48,154 nt of DNA from an uncultured Gammaproteobacteria bacterium (GCA_913058345.1 CAJXQR010000016.1:1-48154), one strand, 5' to 3'; counted from the first letter of the stretch, positions 26,041 through 35,355 are shown. The notes: generated by a model not told the origin, from the sequence alone. Made by a program: numbers and translations.

Positions 26041-27248
26041 TGCCTGATTTTGACGACGAATATTACGAGGATCCACTATCAGGTGCCTTGCTTGATACCC
26101 TGGCGGTCAGGGCAGGGCAGCGACGTTCTATGGAGGGTGAGCACAGCGAAGCGATCTACACGACATCAAGCTTTGTTTTCGCTAATGCGGCGGAGGCCGC
26201 GGCACGTTTCAGTGGCGAGCAGCCTGGCAATGTGTACTCTCGTTACACAAACCCCACTGTACGGACGTTTGAGGATCGTATTGCGGCTCTCGAAGGAGCC
26301 GAGCAGGCAGTGGCGACATCATCAGGCATGGCGGCGATCCTCAGCACCTGTTTGGCGCTGTTGAAAAATGGCGACCATATTGTTTGTTCGCGCAGTGTGT
26401 TTGGCACCACTACAGTGCTGTTAAATAAATTTCTCGGTAAATTTGGCGTCGACACCAGCGTGGTTCCATTGACTGATATCGCCGCCTGGGAGGCAGCGAT
26501 TCGCCCCGAAACAAAAATACTGTTTCTTGAAACACCTTCCAACCCACTTTGTGAAGTGGGTGATCTCGCGGCCTTGTCTGCCCTGGCCAAACGTCACAAC
26601 GTTTTGTTGGTCGTTGATAATTGTTTTTGCACCCCAGCCCTGCAGAGACCTCTGGCCTTGGGTGCTGATATTGTTATCCACTCCGCCACCAAATACCTTG
26701 ATGGGCAGGGACGGTGTATGGGCGGTGTCGTATTAGGTCGCCGCGAATTAATGGACGAGGTCCTGGGTTTTGTGCGTTCTGCCGGGCCCACGATGAGCCC
26801 CTTTAATGCCTGGGTATTCCTCAAGGGACTCGAAACCTTGCGCTTGCGCATGGAGGCCCACAGCGCCAGCGCCTTGACCTTGGCTCGCTGGTTATATGAG
26901 CAGCCCACTGTGGAGACCGTTTTTTATACCGGGCTGGAAAATCATTCCGGCCATCAACTGGCCGCACAGCAGCAAAGTGGGTTTGGTGGCGTCTTGTCTT
27001 TCCGTGTTGTGGGTGATCGGGAGCAAGCCTGGCAGGTGATCGACAGTACTCGTATTCTTTCACTAACCGCTAACCTGGGTGATGCAAAAACGACGATTGT
27101 TCACCCCGCGACAACTACTCACGGTCGACTCAGCGCCGAAGAAAAAACAGCATCGGGTATTACTGAAAATCTGATACGTATCGCCGTTGGTCTTGAAGCG
27201 ATTGAAGATATTAAAGCCGATTTACAACGTGGTCTGGCGATCATTTAA
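26040..27248 (+). CDS. metZ: O-succinylhomoserine sulfhydrylase
   Basis: A 402-residue PLP enzyme of the Cys/Met gamma family that makes homocysteine directly from O-succinylhomoserine and sulfide. SRYTNPTVRTFEDRIAALEGAEQAVATSSGMAAI is the cofactor-phosphate region, LLVVDNCFCTPALQRPLALGADIVIHSATKYLDGQGR holds the PLP lysine, and SLTANLGDAKTTIVHPATTTHGRLS the substrate end. Cystathionine gamma-synthase is an alternative from sequence alone, but purF-metZ order and the family signature favour MetZ. Its ATG overlaps the purF stop (TAATG), indicating translational coupling. Confidence 0.95.
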   Translation: MPDFDDEYYEDPLSGALLDTLAVRAGQRRSMEGEHSEAIYTTSSFVFANAAEAAARFSGEQPGNVYSRYTNPTVRTFEDRIAALEGAEQAVATSSGMAAILSTCLALLKNGDHIVCSRSVFGTTTVLLNKFLGKFGVDTSVVPLTDIAAWEAAIRPETKILFLETPSNPLCEVGDLAALSALAKRHNVLLVVDNCFCTPALQRPLALGADIVIHSATKYLDGQGRCMGGVVLGRRELMDEVLGFVRSAGPTMSPFNAWVFLKGLETLRLRMEAHSASALTLARWLYEQPTVETVFYTGLENHSGHQLAAQQQSGFGGVLSFRVVGDREQAWQVIDSTRILSLTANLGDAKTTIVHPATTTHGRLSAEEKTASGITENLIRIAVGLEAIEDIKADLQRGLAII

Positions 27249-27287
27249 ATGACGTTTCTTGCCAATAGCCAACGTGATCACACGAGT

Positions 27288-27335
27288 TTGAGTTGGCTGA
27301 CTTGAGTGTCCTGATTTGAGTACACAACCTTGAGT
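27288..27335 (+). repeat. Four TTGAGT motifs at exact 14-bp spacing up to the MoxR start
   Basis: TTGAGT occurs at 27288, 27302, 27316 and 27330, each 14 bp apart, and a C is kept at position 10 of every unit. Units 1-2 share CTGA and units 3-4 share CAA in the same place. The last copy contains the TTG start codon of the MoxR gene. This could be a decayed tandem repeat or a set of sites for a regulator. Confidence 0.7.
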
Positions 27336-28253
27336 AAACAAAGCCAGGAAATTACGGCAGCCATTATCGAACGTGTTGAAAGCGTGCTGGTGGGTAAACA
27401 AGACTCGGTGCGTTTGGCGCTGGCCTGTCTCTATGCAGGCGGGCATTTGTTGATCGAAGATTTACCGGGTATGGGTAAAACCACGCTAGCCCAGGCCCTC
27501 GCCGCTGCCATCGGTTTGAGTTATACCCGCGTGCAGTTCACCAGTGACTTGTTACCGGCCGATATTATTGGCGTTTCGGTTTACGACAGAAATAAAGCGG
27601 CCTTTGACTTTCATCCCGGCCCTTTATTTAATCAGCTGGTTTTGGCCGATGAAATTAATCGTACGACGCCAAAAACCCAAAGTGCTCTACTTGAAGCGAT
27701 GGCGGAGGGGCAGATCAGTGTTGAAGGTGAAACTCGTCAGTTGCCACACCCTTTTTATGTGATCGCCACGCAAAACCCCTTATCTCAATCGGGCACGTTC
27801 CCACTACCAGAATCGCAGCTAGACCGTTTTTTAATGCGTTTGCGCCTCGGTTATCCTGACCCGGAGGCTGAGCGTCAATTACTTTCCGGTGCCGATCCGC
27901 GGTTAAAACTTGCCGAATTGAAGCGAGGTATTACGCCCGCTCAGTTAGAGGCCATTCAAGCGGCCGTCAACCAGGTTAAGGTATCCGACAGTTTGGTGGA
28001 CTATTTGCAACGCCTGCTGCAATTCACTCGCAGCAGTGCCGATATTGAATATGGCATTTCCCCCCGTGGCGGCATAGCGGTGTTGAAAAGTGCTCGCGCA
28101 TGGGCCTTGATGGCGGGGCGGGACTATGTGATACCAGAAGACATTCAGGCCGTTTTCGCGCCGGTCTGTGCTCATCGCTTGCCAGTGAGTGGTGGCGAGC
28201 ATGGGGCCGACAACTTTATTCAGCAGGCCTTAAATTCGGTCGACATCATTTAA
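27330..28253 (+). CDS. MoxR-family AAA+ ATPase
   Basis: A 307-residue AAA+ chaperone-like ATPase. Walker A is LLIEDLPGMGKTTLAQALA, Walker B is QLVLADEINRTTPKTQSALLEAM, and sensor 1 is FYVIATQNPLSQSGTFPLPESQLDRFLMRL. The C-terminal lid contains SPRGGIAVLKSARAWALMAGRDYVIPEDI. No ATG is in place; TTG at 27330 is the start that gives the normal N-terminus, with only a weak GAG upstream. It heads a moxR-DUF58-transglutaminase operon. MoxR proteins usually help mature or activate partner complexes encoded beside them; the partner here is unknown. Confidence 0.95.
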   Translation: MSKQSQEITAAIIERVESVLVGKQDSVRLALACLYAGGHLLIEDLPGMGKTTLAQALAAAIGLSYTRVQFTSDLLPADIIGVSVYDRNKAAFDFHPGPLFNQLVLADEINRTTPKTQSALLEAMAEGQISVEGETRQLPHPFYVIATQNPLSQSGTFPLPESQLDRFLMRLRLGYPDPEAERQLLSGADPRLKLAELKRGITPAQLEAIQAAVNQVKVSDSLVDYLQRLLQFTRSSADIEYGISPRGGIAVLKSARAWALMAGRDYVIPEDIQAVFAPVCAHRLPVSGGEHGADNFIQQALNSVDII

Positions 28254-28276
28254 GTCCCTATGATTCTCCTCCGATA

Positions 28277-29275
28277 ATGCTTAAGCGCTGGCGCCAGGTC
28301 TTTCACAAACGCTATCAGCAATGGATATTTCGGCGCTTGCCGCCCGTTAAAAAAATCAAGCTCGACAATCGCAAACTCTTTATTTTCCCCACGCATAGCG
28401 GTTTTGTGTTCTTCGGTTTATTGCTCTTACTTTGGTTAATCGCCACTAACTTTGAAAACAATGTCGTTTTTGCTTTCACCTTTTTATTGACCTCCCTGTT
28501 TATTGTGGGTGTTTTCCACACTTTTTTGAACGTGTCCGGCTTGAGCATTGAAGGGGGTAAAGCGGCACCAGGCTTTGCTGGGCAGACGGTAGAGTTTGAA
28601 TATTTATTGAGCCAGAGTGGCAAACGTCGACGTTGCAATATTGAATTTACATACCCTGGCGTTGAGCCTGCCTTCGTGACACTCACCGGTAGTGAAATAA
28701 AAGCGATTTATCTTTCCATTCCCGTCAAGCAGCGGGGGTGGTTTCAGGCTCAGCGCATTACGGTTAAAAGTGTTTACCCCCTGGGTCTACTTAAAGTTTG
28801 GACTTATCTGCAATTTGAGATGACCGCCCTGGTTTACCCTCGCGTTATTGATGCACCCCTACCGTCTCAGTTCGCCGCTAAGCAGGGCGATAAAACGCCA
28901 CCCCAGCGCTACATCCCCCAGAACAGCGGCAGCGAGGATTTTCTTGGTCTGGAAAAATATCGGCTCGGTGAGTCTCGACATCATATCGCCTGGAAACAAT
29001 ATGCTCGCGAGCAAGGCCTGCAAACCAAGCATTACGCCGATGTAATCGATGACGAGTTTTGGCTCGATTGGCAGGCATTAAAAGGCATGGATACCGAGGC
29101 CCGCTTGTCGCGGCTCTGTGCCTGGGCTTTGCATTTTAGCGAAGGGCCCCAGCCCTATGGCCTGCGACTTCCGGGTTTTGAATTGCCGCCAGATACGGGG
29201 CGTGCCCACCGCGATGCCGTGTTGCGCGAGCTGGCATTGTTTGAACGGGGCAAAGAAACAGGGGGACAAGCATGA
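28277..29275 (+). CDS. DUF58 membrane protein
   Basis: A 332-residue protein with two transmembrane helices near the N-terminus (FVFFGLLLLLWLIATNF and VVFAFTFLLTSLFIVGVF), a beta-rich domain, and the DUF58 signature GSEDFLGLEKYRLGESRHHIAWKQYARE. An in-frame upstream stretch overlaps moxR, but MLKRWRQVFHKRYQQW at 28277 is the natural start; no good ribosome site is visible, so coupling to moxR is likely. DUF58 proteins are the regular partners of MoxR ATPases. Its stop overlaps the start of the transglutaminase gene (ATGA). Confidence 0.92.
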   Translation: MLKRWRQVFHKRYQQWIFRRLPPVKKIKLDNRKLFIFPTHSGFVFFGLLLLLWLIATNFENNVVFAFTFLLTSLFIVGVFHTFLNVSGLSIEGGKAAPGFAGQTVEFEYLLSQSGKRRRCNIEFTYPGVEPAFVTLTGSEIKAIYLSIPVKQRGWFQAQRITVKSVYPLGLLKVWTYLQFEMTALVYPRVIDAPLPSQFAAKQGDKTPPQRYIPQNSGSEDFLGLEKYRLGESRHHIAWKQYAREQGLQTKHYADVIDDEFWLDWQALKGMDTEARLSRLCAWALHFSEGPQPYGLRLPGFELPPDTGRAHRDAVLRELALFERGKETGGQA

Positions 29276-31302
29276 GGCCCCTCTGGCAAATCCCCAGGGA
29301 TTGCCTGTTTTGGTTGCTGGTCAGTGTGGTTATCAGTATTGGCCTACATCTTGAACACCTGCCACCCTGGATTGTACTGTCGGGAATCGTTGCGACCCTC
29401 TGGCAAATTCAGCTTTATCGAGAGCGTTGGCGTCAGCCGGGCCGTTTTATCAAATGGAGTTTGGTGGGCGCCTGTGCCGCTGGCTTAGTTCTACACTATG
29501 GCCGTATCTCGGGGCTTGAACCCATGGTAGCGCTGTTATTTGCGGGCTATGTCTTGAAATTGTTGGAGATCCACCACAAGCGCGATGCCTTGGTACTGCT
29601 TTATCTCTCCTATTTGATCATTATTTTACAAAGTTTGTTTTCAAGCAGTATCGTCTCCAGCCTACTGGTATTTGGTGCATTGTTACCCGTGACAGCGGCG
29701 TTGGTGGCTATGCACGCGGATGTTGAAAGCCGTCGTCCCGCATCGGCTCTGCGCACCGCTTTGACAATGACTCTGCAGGCGATACCGCTGATGTTGGTGA
29801 TGTTTGTTGTTATGCCGCGCATGGGTTCTCTATGGGCTGTACCGCAACACAATAGTGGTACTACCGGTGTGAGTGACAGTATGTCACCGGGCGATATGAC
29901 CCAGCTGGGGCGCAACGGTGATGTCGCTTTTCGCGTTGAGTTTGACGGGCCTATCCCAGAGCAACGTGAGTTGTATTGGCGGGGTCTGGTTTTTTCCGGT
30001 TTTGATGGACGGCGTTGGCAGCAAGAAGGGCCCTGGGGCTATAACGACGGTGAGTTTCTACAATGGTCTGACGAAGCGCCTGAGGCCTGGGATAAAGTCA
30101 TTGTGCGTCATGGTGAGCCCCTGGCCTATCAAATCACTTTAGAGACCACCAACAGTCCCTGGCTTTTTGCATTATCGACCCCCGTATCGCAATCGCCAAC
30201 AGTGGCACTAAGCCGTGATTTTCGTTTAGTAAACCGCGAGCCCGTTACCTCTAAACTGCAATATTCTGTGAATTCCTGGCTCGATAACCAACTTGAACCT
30301 GAGGTGTTACCGGGCTGGCGCGCCAGGTTAGAGCTTGCCATTCCTTCAGGTTTTAATCCGAAAACGATTGCGGTTGCTCAGCAATGGCGTCAAGAAACGC
30401 CAGAAACCGAGGCCTTAATTAATCGTTTATTAGCGCTTTACCATCGAGAGTTTATTTATACCCTACGACCTCCGGCACTGGGCAAGCATACGGTGGACGA
30501 ATTTTTGTGGGACACAAAAAAAGGGTTTTGTGAGTTTTACGCCAGTAGCTTTGTCTTTTTTATGCGCGCTGCTGGCGTGCCCGCCCGTGTGGTTGTCGGT
30601 TATCAGGGCGGTGAGCGTCACCCCACAGAGAATTATTTATTAGTGCACCAGTACGACGCCCACGCCTGGGCCGAGGTTTGGATAGAGGGACGTGGCTGGT
30701 TGCGTGTAGACCCCACAGCAGCTGTTGCTCCGGAGCGAATTGAAATGAGTTTCGCCGACTTGTTCAACGAACAGGATGACTTCCTAGCGGCGTCGCCTTT
30801 TTCCCTTGAACGCCTACGCCATATCGACTGGCTCAATAGATTGCGTTTAAAGCTGGACTCGCTCGACTATGCCTGGGCGAAATGGGTGCTGGGTTATGAC
30901 AATCGACAAAATGATTTTCTAATGAATCTATTGGGTGCTGTTAATCCGCAGCGCATTGCGCTATTTATCGTACTGGCGGGTGGCATTGCCTTATTACCCG
31001 TTTTTATCATGCTGTATTTAAGTCGCGAGAAAAACACGCGGGATCAGCTCGACCGTTTATTTCTGCAGTTTTGTTCACGCCTGGAGAAAATAGGTCTACC
31101 TCGAAAACCGGGAGAGGGGCCGCGTGATTACGCCCAGCGTATACGCTTACAAGCGCCGAGCCTTGCCGAGCAGGTCGACAGCTTAACTCGACGCTATGAA
31201 CGTGCGCGCTATGCAGAGCAACAGGAAGCAGAATTTAAACAGTTCAAAGCAGCGCTCAGCAAGTTTAAACCTGGCCGCAAAGACCGGCTGACAAGACCTT
31301 AA
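29272..31302 (+). CDS. tgpA: TgpA-type transmembrane transglutaminase-like protein (DUF3488)
   Basis: A 676-residue inner-membrane protein. The first 180 residues hold five to six membrane helices (DUF3488); a periplasmic domain follows, then the transglutaminase-like triad: Cys420 in KKGFCEFYASSFVFFMRAAGVPARVVVGYQGG, His in VHQYDAHAWAEVW, and Asp in GWLRVDPTAA. A last helix near 564-582 (IALFIVLAGGIALLPVFIML) precedes a cytoplasmic DUF4129-like tail. In P. aeruginosa the equivalent PA2873 (TgpA) is reported as essential; its substrate is unknown. It overlaps DUF58 by four bases and converges with the dioxygenase gene with overlapping stop codons. Confidence 0.93.
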   Translation: MRPLWQIPRDCLFWLLVSVVISIGLHLEHLPPWIVLSGIVATLWQIQLYRERWRQPGRFIKWSLVGACAAGLVLHYGRISGLEPMVALLFAGYVLKLLEIHHKRDALVLLYLSYLIIILQSLFSSSIVSSLLVFGALLPVTAALVAMHADVESRRPASALRTALTMTLQAIPLMLVMFVVMPRMGSLWAVPQHNSGTTGVSDSMSPGDMTQLGRNGDVAFRVEFDGPIPEQRELYWRGLVFSGFDGRRWQQEGPWGYNDGEFLQWSDEAPEAWDKVIVRHGEPLAYQITLETTNSPWLFALSTPVSQSPTVALSRDFRLVNREPVTSKLQYSVNSWLDNQLEPEVLPGWRARLELAIPSGFNPKTIAVAQQWRQETPETEALINRLLALYHREFIYTLRPPALGKHTVDEFLWDTKKGFCEFYASSFVFFMRAAGVPARVVVGYQGGERHPTENYLLVHQYDAHAWAEVWIEGRGWLRVDPTAAVAPERIEMSFADLFNEQDDFLAASPFSLERLRHIDWLNRLRLKLDSLDYAWAKWVLGYDNRQNDFLMNLLGAVNPQRIALFIVLAGGIALLPVFIMLYLSREKNTRDQLDRLFLQFCSRLEKIGLPRKPGEGPRDYAQRIRLQAPSLAEQVDSLTRRYERARYAEQQEAEFKQFKAALSKFKPGRKDRLTRP

Positions 31303-32138
31303 TGGTTCGATAGGGACTGGCCAAACTGTAGGGCCGATACTTTTGCACCCAACACGTGATCCTCATAGATAGCTCTGCCTGGGTCATCCGCAGCGGCACC
31401 TGCGACAAGCATAAGTGGTAATAAATGTTCCTCTCGGGGGTGCGCTTCACGGGCGGCAGGGGCCTTTTGCCAATGACAGAGCAAGTCCTCCCGTGCCTGA
31501 CCTTGAGTGGCGCAAGTATCTTGCAACCAGCGGTCGAATTGCTCAGCATCAAGCTTATTCTCCCCCGGTCTCATCAAGGTTTGCATGTTGTGGTAGCTTA
31601 TGCCGCTGCCCACTATTAATGTACCGGCCTGACGCAGCGGCGCCAAGGCTCGGCCCACTGCAATATGATGGGCAGGATCGAGATCATTGCGTAAGGAAAT
31701 CTGCACAATGGGGATGTCGGCATCGGGGTAGATCAATTTAAAAGGAATAAAAACACCGTGGTCGAAACCGTGTTCGGCATCTAAGCGGGCATTAATATTG
31801 GCATTATTCAGTAGACTCTCTATCTGCAGCGCTAATTGTGGCGAACCGGGTGCCGGGTACTTCAGCTCGTAGGTATGGGCTGGGAAACCCTTGTAATCGT
31901 AAATTAGCGGTGGCTTTGACCGGAAATTAATCAAAGTCTGTTCGCCCTCCCAATGGGCTGAACAAACTACAATTTGGCTGGGGCTGGCGCCAATGGAGTG
32001 AGCCAGTTGGAGCAACCAGCTTTTCATTTTCTCCCAGGTATCTGCGGGCCCCATCGTCCAGTCCATAAAAAAGCAGGGGCCTCCTCCATGGGGAATGTAA
32101 AGGGTGGGAAAAATGTCAGCTGTACTGTTTGTCTTCAT
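31299..32138 (-). CDS. DODA-type extradiol ring-cleavage dioxygenase family protein
   Basis: A 279-residue class III extradiol dioxygenase-like protein, close in layout to E. coli YgiD. The frame is open to 32237, but MKTNSTADIFPTLYIPHGGGPC at 32138 gives the family N-terminus and has AAGGG upstream. Metal and active-site candidates are the His in IPHGGGPC, VCSAHWEGEQ, LDAEHGFDHGVFIPF and VGSGISYHNM. AREAHPREEHLLPLMLVAGAA is the C-terminal signature. Members open catechol-like rings such as DOPA. The substrate is unknown, and it may serve the nearby catabolic genes or be a housekeeping enzyme. Confidence 0.85.
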   Translation of the reverse strand: MKTNSTADIFPTLYIPHGGGPCFFMDWTMGPADTWEKMKSWLLQLAHSIGASPSQIVVCSAHWEGEQTLINFRSKPPLIYDYKGFPAHTYELKYPAPGSPQLALQIESLLNNANINARLDAEHGFDHGVFIPFKLIYPDADIPIVQISLRNDLDPAHHIAVGRALAPLRQAGTLIVGSGISYHNMQTLMRPGENKLDAEQFDRWLQDTCATQGQAREDLLCHWQKAPAAREAHPREEHLLPLMLVAGAAADDPGRAIYEDHVLGAKVSALQFGQSLSNH

Positions 32139-32346
32139 CGTGTTGAAACCCTTTTTGCCTGAGAGCACGTTTTCTCTGTTCACTCGCGACTCTTTGTTTC
32201 TGAGGTTGATGATTAGTTCAACGTCAGGTTTTGCCATGTGCCCTGAGAGCTCCTTATTATGCAGGATGGCACTGGCTACAGGTTGTCGTTGGTTTGAGGC
32301 GTAATGGGTCGCGGATTCAATAGATAATTGATTCAGCCGCTGTATT

Positions 32347-32382
32347 AAAAAAGGGACGCTCTACTTAGAGCCTCCCTTTTGT
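32347..32382 (-). terminator. Strong terminator after the luciferase-like monooxygenase gene
   Basis: AAAAGGGA and TCCCTTTT pair, then one C-C mismatch, then GCTCT/AGAGC around a short loop. A and T runs on both sides make it able to work in both directions. On the minus strand it closes the transcript of the gene at 32411-33502. Confidence 0.8.
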
Positions 32383-32410
32383 TTATACAGAGTTGATAGT
32401 AAGCCTTATC

Positions 32411-33502
32411 TTAACCACTCACAGGGCTTAACAGTGGCTCACCAGGCATCTTGCGCAACTCTGGCAGTACATCTTTTGCAAACAAGCGCAGGCTCTTCTC
32501 GACGTCGTCATAGGGCATGCCGCCGTAGCTGAAGACACCGTTGTAGGCGCCGGCACCGGTGCGGGCGGTGAAGTCTTGAATGCGCTCGAGACATTGCTTG
32601 GGTGTACCGTAGACCTGAATACTCATAAAGAAACGGACCACGTCTTCGAGATTTTTGGTGACATGGTCGACCATGGCACCGTAGGTTTCATAACCTTTGG
32701 TGCTTTTCAGGTGATCGCTGGCCATTTCGTAGTGCTCGATCACAGAGCGGTAGTAGCCGCCGATATATTGGTAAGCCATTTCTTCGGCGCGGTCAGCACT
32801 TTCGTCGCAATACGTCCAGCCGCCGAGAATAGGGGCGGGGGCTTCTTCACCGTTGACCTCACGATAAATGGCGCGATAGTCGTTCATCTCTTTTTCGACG
32901 TGGTCCCAGGGCTTTTGCGGAATAATCAAAATACCGACACCCAGTTCGGCCATGATTTTCGACGATTCGGGAGAGACGGCAGCCGCATAAGTGCGGCCTT
33001 TAAAAGATTTGTAGGGGCGGGGCCGGATTTCGCGACGTGGTTGTTTAACATACTTGCCGTCAGCTTCGCAGAAGCCGGTCTCGAGACCGTCAAGAATCAT
33101 GGTGGCGGCTTCAGTGAAGGTCTCACGACTGGCGTTCATATCTTTGCCAAAACCCTCAAATTCAACACGACCCAAACCGCGCCCAACACCGAGAATCATG
33201 CGGCCATTGGACATGTTGTCGAGCATAGAGACTTCTTCAGCGACGCGCATGGGGTCGTGCCAGGGTAGGACGATAACCATGGAGCCCAGACCGAGGTCAG
33301 GGTTGCGGCCAGCCCAGTAAGAGAGATACTGGGTCACATCAGGGCACATGGTGTAGTCGGTAAAGTGGTGCTCGACACCCCATATAGATTGAAAGCCGAG
33401 TTCACTGGCTAAATCGCCCATGCGCAGGTCGTTAGTGTAGACCTCGTGGTCTGTCATATTAGGGTCTACGCCCTGAAAAATTAAAGATAATCCTACGTCC
33501 AT
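32411..33502 (-). CDS. Luciferase-like flavin monooxygenase
   Basis: A 363-residue LLM-family TIM-barrel protein that uses FMNH2 or F420. It begins MDVGLSLIFQGVDPNMTDHEVYTNDLRMGDLASELGFQSIWGVEHHF, the usual strand-helix start with the substrate-side EHH. Core motifs are GLGSMVIVLPWHDPMRVAEEVSMLDNMSNGRMILGVGRGLGRVEFEGFG and, later, GTPKQCLERIQDF. Members oxidise aldehydes, ketones, sulfonates or terpenoid ketones; the exact substrate cannot be told. It is the last gene of the minus-strand arm of the catabolic cluster and is followed by a strong terminator. AGAGGAAAC is its ribosome site. Confidence 0.88.
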   Translation of the reverse strand: MDVGLSLIFQGVDPNMTDHEVYTNDLRMGDLASELGFQSIWGVEHHFTDYTMCPDVTQYLSYWAGRNPDLGLGSMVIVLPWHDPMRVAEEVSMLDNMSNGRMILGVGRGLGRVEFEGFGKDMNASRETFTEAATMILDGLETGFCEADGKYVKQPRREIRPRPYKSFKGRTYAAAVSPESSKIMAELGVGILIIPQKPWDHVEKEMNDYRAIYREVNGEEAPAPILGGWTYCDESADRAEEMAYQYIGGYYRSVIEHYEMASDHLKSTKGYETYGAMVDHVTKNLEDVVRFFMSIQVYGTPKQCLERIQDFTARTGAGAYNGVFSYGGMPYDDVEKSLRLFAKDVLPELRKMPGEPLLSPVSG

Positions 33503-33600
33503 TTTTGTTTCCTCTGTCGGTTAGTTAATTGTTTTGGCTTTTATATCCAGATAAAAGCTCTTGGCGTTCTTTGTCAATAAAAGGCATTGGCGGGTGCCTT

Positions 33601-34365
33601 TTATTGGTTAAACATTCTTAGACTGCCATCAAGGCGGATGACTTCGCCGTTAAGCATTTTATTGCAGCATATATCGCGCACCAATGCACCGAATTCATCC
33701 GGTTGGCCGAGGCGTTTCGGAAAGGGGACTTCCTTGATGATTTCGTTCCACAGTTCTTCGGGTACGGTTTTTGTCAAGGGTGTTTCAAAGGCGCCGGGAG
33801 CGATGGTCATCACGCGGATGCCGTATTTGGCCAAATCACGTGCCATTGGCAAGGTCATGCCGATAACACCGGCTTTTGAGGCGCCATAGGCGACCTGTCC
33901 CGCTGGAGATTCATAACCGGCAATGGAAGCCACGTTGATGATAACGCCGCGCTCACCATCATCGTCCAGTGGCTCGGCGTCAATCATTTGCCTGGCGGCA
34001 AGACGGGCACAACTAAAGGAGCCGGTGAGGTTGACGTTGAGCATGTGCTGGAAATCGTCGAGGCTGTGAATACCTTTGCGACTGGCCGTTTTAGCAATGA
34101 CATCGACGCCAGCAGCGTTGAGCAGTACGCGCACGGGGCCGAGCTCTGTTTGTATTTTTTCAAAGGCGGCGACGACACTCGTTTCATTAGCAACATCACA
34201 AGCAATAGCTGTTGCCCCGAGGCTTTTTGCCGTTGCCTGGGCCAGGCTTTCATTGCGGTCGAGAATAACGACCTGAGCGCCGGCTTCGCTAAGCACGCGG
34301 GCAGCGCCTGCGCCCAGGCCCGATGCGCCACCGGTAATGGCGACGATTTGATGATTAAGATCCAT
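33601..34365 (-). CDS. SDR dehydrogenase, 3-hydroxyacyl-CoA dehydrogenase type-2 (HSD10)-like
   Basis: A 254-residue short-chain dehydrogenase. The cofactor motif is VAITGGASGLGAGAARVL with a following acidic residue in VILDRNE, suggesting NAD. LNAAGVDVIAKT is the NNAG-like motif, IINVASIAGYESPAGQVAYGASKAGVIGMTLPMARDLA has the Ser-Tyr-Lys triad, and the C-terminal RVMTIAPGAFETPLTKTVPEELW plus GEVIRLDGSLRM resemble the HSD10/3-hydroxy-2-methylacyl-CoA dehydrogenase group. That would fit oxidation of a 3-hydroxyacyl-CoA in beta-oxidation of a branched substrate. GGAGC precedes the ATG. It lies between the monooxygenase and the tandem SDR pair. Confidence 0.85.
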   Translation of the reverse strand: MDLNHQIVAITGGASGLGAGAARVLSEAGAQVVILDRNESLAQATAKSLGATAIACDVANETSVVAAFEKIQTELGPVRVLLNAAGVDVIAKTASRKGIHSLDDFQHMLNVNLTGSFSCARLAARQMIDAEPLDDDGERGVIINVASIAGYESPAGQVAYGASKAGVIGMTLPMARDLAKYGIRVMTIAPGAFETPLTKTVPEELWNEIIKEVPFPKRLGQPDEFGALVRDICCNKMLNGEVIRLDGSLRMFNQ

Positions 34366-34417
34366 TGATAAGCTCCTTGTATGTTTATAATTTAGTAAAG
34401 CCTTGTCCTGAAAATTA

Positions 34418-34450
34418 AAAAACCCGAACGCAAAAGCAGCTCGGGTTTTT
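34418..34450 (-). terminator. Terminator between the SDR genes
   Basis: A 10-bp perfect stem AAAAACCCGA / TCGGGTTTTT with a 13-nt loop; on the minus strand it is followed by a long T-rich tail. It separates the tandem SDR pair upstream from the HSD10-like gene, which therefore probably has its own promoter or relies on read-through. Confidence 0.8.
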
Positions 34451-34489
34451 GTTTTGCGATGCGTCAGCTAGAGAGCTAGCTGGGCATTT

Positions 34490-35257
34490 TTAGATGGCGA
34501 GTGACAAACCACCGTCCATAACAATAATGGAGCCAGTAATGAAGCTAGATGCCTCACTTGCTAGCAATACGGACATTCCCTCGAAGTCCTCCGGCTGGCC
34601 GTAGGCGCCGGTTGCTGTTTTTGATACGGCAAAGTCAACGAGAGGAACTTTGTTTTCGCCTTCACAAGGCATCATTTCAGTGTTAACCAGGCCGGGTAGT
34701 AAAGCGTTAACCGTAATACCGTGTTTGCCCCAGCCCTGGGCCAGACTCTGTGTCATGTGATCCATACCACCTTTGGCCGCTGCGTAGTGAACCAGCTTGC
34801 CAAAGCCAAGTTTAGTGATAATAGAACCAACATTGACGATTCTACCGCCGCCCGCTTCAACCATATGGGGGAAGACGGCTCGGCAGGTGAGAAAGCAGGA
34901 AGTCAGGTTGATGGCAATAAAGTTGTTCCACTCATCGAGAGTCATGCTCTCAGCGGGGATACCCCAGCTAATGGCCGCGTTATTAAAGAGGATGTCGATG
35001 CGCCCGTAGTGCTCGGCAACGGCAGCAACCATATTGTTAACATCATCTTCTTTCGATACATCACACTGCACACCAAAAGCTGTTGCGCCGTTGCCTTCAA
35101 GAACTGACACGGCGTTATTAATTTTGTCCTGGTTGCGACCAACTACGGCAACCTTGGCGCCAGCTTTGGCCAGGCCTCCGGCAATACCCAGCCCGAGTCC
35201 ACCGTTGCCGCCGGTGATAATGGCGACTTTGCCCGTTAAATCAAATTTGCTATTCAT
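34490..35257 (-). CDS. SDR-family oxidoreductase, tandem copy 1
   Basis: A 255-residue classical SDR. VAIITGGNGGLGLGIAGGLAKAG is the TGxxxGxG dinucleotide site, with VGRNQ after it; LFNNAAISWG is the NNAG-type motif; and NVGSIITKLGFGKLVHYAAAKGGMDHM carries the catalytic Ser, Tyr and Lys. VNALLPGLVNTEMMPCEGENK is the substrate loop and FITGSIIVMDGG the C-terminal motif. Roughly two thirds of residues match the neighbour at 35356, including the unusual HYAAAKGGMDHMTQSLA stretch, so the pair arose by duplication. GGAG lies 8 bases before the ATG. Substrate unknown. Confidence 0.88.
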   Translation of the reverse strand: MNSKFDLTGKVAIITGGNGGLGLGIAGGLAKAGAKVAVVGRNQDKINNAVSVLEGNGATAFGVQCDVSKEDDVNNMVAAVAEHYGRIDILFNNAAISWGIPAESMTLDEWNNFIAINLTSCFLTCRAVFPHMVEAGGGRIVNVGSIITKLGFGKLVHYAAAKGGMDHMTQSLAQGWGKHGITVNALLPGLVNTEMMPCEGENKVPLVDFAVSKTATGAYGQPEDFEGMSVLLASEASSFITGSIIVMDGGLSLAI

Positions 35258-35355
35258 TTACTTATCTCCAAAAAAACACTACGGCATGCATTGCTTCTGT
35301 TACATTTTTGCGTAGTGGTGAATCCTGTAGGGTTAGGGAATAAACCTGTAGTGGT

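Noticed and set aside
32576-33268. A 230-residue plus-strand frame opposite the luciferase-like monooxygenase
   Set aside because: The minus-strand protein has clear LLM-family motifs and a ribosome site; the plus frame has neither.
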